Assembly: GCA_965365655.1 (NCBI GenBank)
Contig: CBDUCN010000231.1
Location: forward strand, 1 to 8,520
DNA length: 8,520 bases
Reading direction: 5' to 3'
Origin: JBFHNV01 sp965365655
GTDB taxonomy: Bacteria; Pseudomonadota; Gammaproteobacteria; HK1
The notes beneath the pieces were generated by a model. The model did no database searches, was not told where the DNA came from, and saw only the letters and a program-made list of their open reading frames with translations. Numbering within the stretch: position 1 is the first letter of the stretch; the number at the start of each line of letters is the position of its first letter. Positions 6,854-8,520 of this stretch are shown here, one piece after another. A program made the translations under genes and the position numbers.

Positions 6854-6890
6854 CCGGGCTCGCGACGCGACCGCGGATCGTCGCGCCCGG
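6854..6890 (+). terminator. Hairpin just after the operon, possible terminator
   Basis: CCGGG (6854-6858) pairs with CCCGG (6886-6890), and CGCGACG (6861-6867) pairs with CGTCGCG (6879-6885), leaving a 2-base bulge and an 11-base loop. The stem starts one base after the TGA of the TPR gene. No T-run follows, so it is at best a non-canonical terminator or an mRNA 3' end stabiliser. It lies between convergent genes and could act on either strand. In DNA this GC-rich, stems of this size also arise by chance. Confidence 0.35.
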
Positions 6891-7125
6891 CCGTGAACCG
6901 CAGGCACCCGGAGACGCTGACGGCGCGGACAACGCACGGCGCACGACGGCCATCGGATCGAAGAGGCCCGCTCGCGGGACGCACGGCGCCCGCTACCGAT
7001 CGCCGCGTCCGTCGCGTTCCGTGCGTCCGTGCGCCAATGACGGCCGCACCGATCCACGCGCACGACGCCGGTCGCGGCATCGGCCCGGGCGCATCGATCC
7101 GCACGCCGGGCGCCGCACCGGCCGC

Positions 7126-8520
7126 TCAGCCCAGCTCGCGCACCAGCCTGAACCCGGTCGCGGCGTCGGCGCCGCCGCCGTCGGCGTCGCGCATCTCGAT
7201 GCCGCAGTCCACCAGCGAGTCGCTGAACGCGCCGCCGCGAACCGCGACACCGCCGCCGGCGCTGACCCACTCGCGGGCGTTGCCGACGTAGTTGATCAGG
7301 CCCCAGCCGTTCGCGGCGCCGGTCTCGGCGCTGACGAGATCGTGGCCCTTGATCAACGTGCCGCCCTGCATCACCCGGCAGTTGAAGTCCTTGCCCGGCT
7401 GCGTGCCGCCGGCGCGCGCGGCGTACTCCCACTCGCGCTCCGTCGGCAGGCGATAGGTCGCGCCGCTCTGCTCGCTCAGCCACGCCGCGAACGCGCGCAC
7501 GCGATCCAGCGCCACGCCGGTCGCGGGGAGGCTGTCGGCGCCGCGCAGCGGCGTGCACGCGCCGCTCGCGCTGCAGTAGCGGTTGAAGTCGCCGACCGTG
7601 ACCTCGGTGCGCCCGATGGCGAACGCGCCGAGACCGTCGCCCGCGGGCACGACGACCAGGGTCGGTCCGCGCGCGCCCGCGACGGTGTCGTGGCAGCGCC
7701 CGCGGCGGCGCTTGCCGTGCCCGGCCAGTGACGGCACGCACTCGCCGCGGCGCACCGCCTTGGTCTGCTCCAGCTTCGCGAGCGCCGCGCCGTAGTCGGG
7801 ATTGTCCGACCACAGCGCGATGGCCGAGTCCAGGTGCTGACGCGCGGTGCGAAGCTGGCGTGCCCGCACGGCACGCCGGTAGCGCTCGAACGCGGCACCG
7901 GCCTCGCCGCGGCGGCGCTCGATCTCGGCGCGGAACTCCTCCAGGTTGGTCGCGTCGGGCTGCTCGGCGCGCACCTTCTCGGCGGTGCGCGCGGCGGCGT
8001 TCAGCTCGCCGTCTGCGACCTGCTCGAGGCCCAGCGACGCGATGAGCTGCGACGGCTTCGGCCCCTCGATGTCGCCGCGGTTGCGGAACAGGCCGATCGC
8101 CTGCGCAGCATCGAGCAGGGTGTTGTGCGCCGGCGCGTCCTTGCTGCCGGCGAGCGCGTCCAGGCGCCGCTCCAGGGTCTGCCCGATCGCGCGGCGCAGC
8201 GCCGCGTCCCGCTCCGGGTACAGCGCACGGAAGCCCGACAGCGGCCGCGCGAGCGCCGCCACCGCCCGCGGCGACCCGGACGCGGCGGACGCGAGCCGCG
8301 CCGCGACCCGCTTTGCCGCCGCGTCGGACAGCGCGGGCGCGTCCCAGGTCCGGCTCGCCGGCGCGCCGACGGTCGCGCCCGGCACGGCCGCGTCACCGCT
8401 CGCGGCCGCGCGCGCCGCGCGGCGCGGCGCGCCCGCGTCGGGCGGCCCGATCCCGTCCGCGGCGGCGCTCGGCGCGCCGCGGCGCTGCAGCGCGAGCGCG
8501 CGCGACACCACCGCGTCGCG
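7126..8520 (-). CDS. FGE/SUMF1-like domain protein, C-terminal part (N-terminus outside the window)
   Basis: The frame is open from the TGA at 7126-7128 to the window edge, giving 464 visible residues. A GTG at 8511 could be read as a start, but coding continues upstream of it without a stop, there is no ribosome site in view, and the first residues are not a natural N-terminus. The gene is therefore probably cut by the window. Roughly the first 280 residues are an Ala/Arg-rich helical region, including a TPR-like stretch around QHLDSAIALW. The last 180 residues (about 7129-7670) are an FGE-sulfatase/SUMF1 domain: VVVPAG, IGRTEVTVGDFNRYC, YRLPTEREWEYAARAG (7426-7452 for the core), GNAREWV, VRGGAF and GFRLVREL. 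True formylglycine-generating enzymes use a C-terminal cysteine pair. Here the matching stretch has one Cys (DCGIEM) and no partner, so this copy is probably a binding or structural domain. Such domains are often fused to bacterial Ser/Thr kinases, which would fit the FHA gene nearby, but no kinase motif is visible here. Confidence 0.88.
   Translation of the reverse strand, partial: RDAVVSRALALQRRGAPSAAADGIGPPDAGAPRRAARAAASGDAAVPGATVGAPASRTWDAPALSDAAAKRVAARLASAASGSPRAVAALARPLSGFRALYPERDAALRRAIGQTLERRLDALAGSKDAPAHNTLLDAAQAIGLFRNRGDIEGPKPSQLIASLGLEQVADGELNAAARTAEKVRAEQPDATNLEEFRAEIERRRGEAGAAFERYRRAVRARQLRTARQHLDSAIALWSDNPDYGAALAKLEQTKAVRRGECVPSLAGHGKRRRGRCHDTVAGARGPTLVVVPAGDGLGAFAIGRTEVTVGDFNRYCSASGACTPLRGADSLPATGVALDRVRAFAAWLSEQSGATYRLPTEREWEYAARAGGTQPGKDFNCRVMQGGTLIKGHDLVSAETGAANGWGLINYVGNAREWVSAGGGVAVRGGAFSDSLVDCGIEMRDADGGGADAATGFRLVRELG

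Noticed and set aside
2608..7104. Other long - strand open frames opposite the ExbB-like and TPR genes (748 and 716 codons)
   Set aside because: They mirror the repeat pattern of the + strand TPR gene and show no recognisable domain or plausible start signals.
1..8520. tRNA, rRNA, CRISPR array or insertion-sequence transposase
   Set aside because: I found no cloverleaf-like sequence, no short direct repeats with spacers and no transposase motifs on either strand.

Overview
The window is very GC-rich, and nearly every codon in the credible genes ends in G or C. It looks like chromosome from a high-GC Gram-negative bacterium. The Gram-negative call rests on an ExbB/TolQ-type proton channel, an ExbD/TolR-type partner with an OmpA-type peptidoglycan-binding domain, and an exported TPR protein. 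A (gamma)proteobacterium is the best guess, but no ribosomal or other marker gene fixes the lineage.

Layout. Bases 1-260 hold no convincing complete gene. They contain a strong 19-bp inverted repeat whose loop carries a good Shine-Dalgarno sequence. Four genes then run on the + strand with short gaps (102, 58 and 54 bases) and look like one operon: (1) 261-1379, a membrane-anchored FHA (phosphothreonine-binding) protein with a linker that repeats a threonine motif four times; (2) 1482-2999, an ExbD/TolR/MotB-type transmembrane helix fused through about 330 proline-free, probably coiled-coil residues to an OmpA/MotB-like domain; (3) 3058-3669, a short MotA/TolQ/ExbB-family channel subunit; (4) 3724-6852, an exported, cysteine-free protein of about two dozen TPR units set at a strict 126-base period. 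A hairpin follows directly. On the - strand, converging on the operon, is the C-terminal part of a gene (7126 to beyond 8520) ending in a formylglycine-generating-enzyme-like (FGE/SUMF1) domain.

How the parts may work together (inference). Genes 2 and 3 have the residues expected of a proton-driven ExbB5-ExbD2/MotA5B2-type rotary unit, here anchored to peptidoglycan by a very long stalk. The FHA protein, with its own likely phospho-threonine sites, would link this motor to Ser/Thr kinase signalling. The FGE-domain protein next door may be the C-terminus of such a kinase, but no kinase domain lies in the window. The TPR protein would be a periplasmic scaffold or load for the motor. The pair resembles ZorA/ZorB of Zorya defence in its domain types. 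It differs in gene order, in where the long coiled coil sits, and in lacking the Zorya effector genes, so a defence role is not supported by what is visible.
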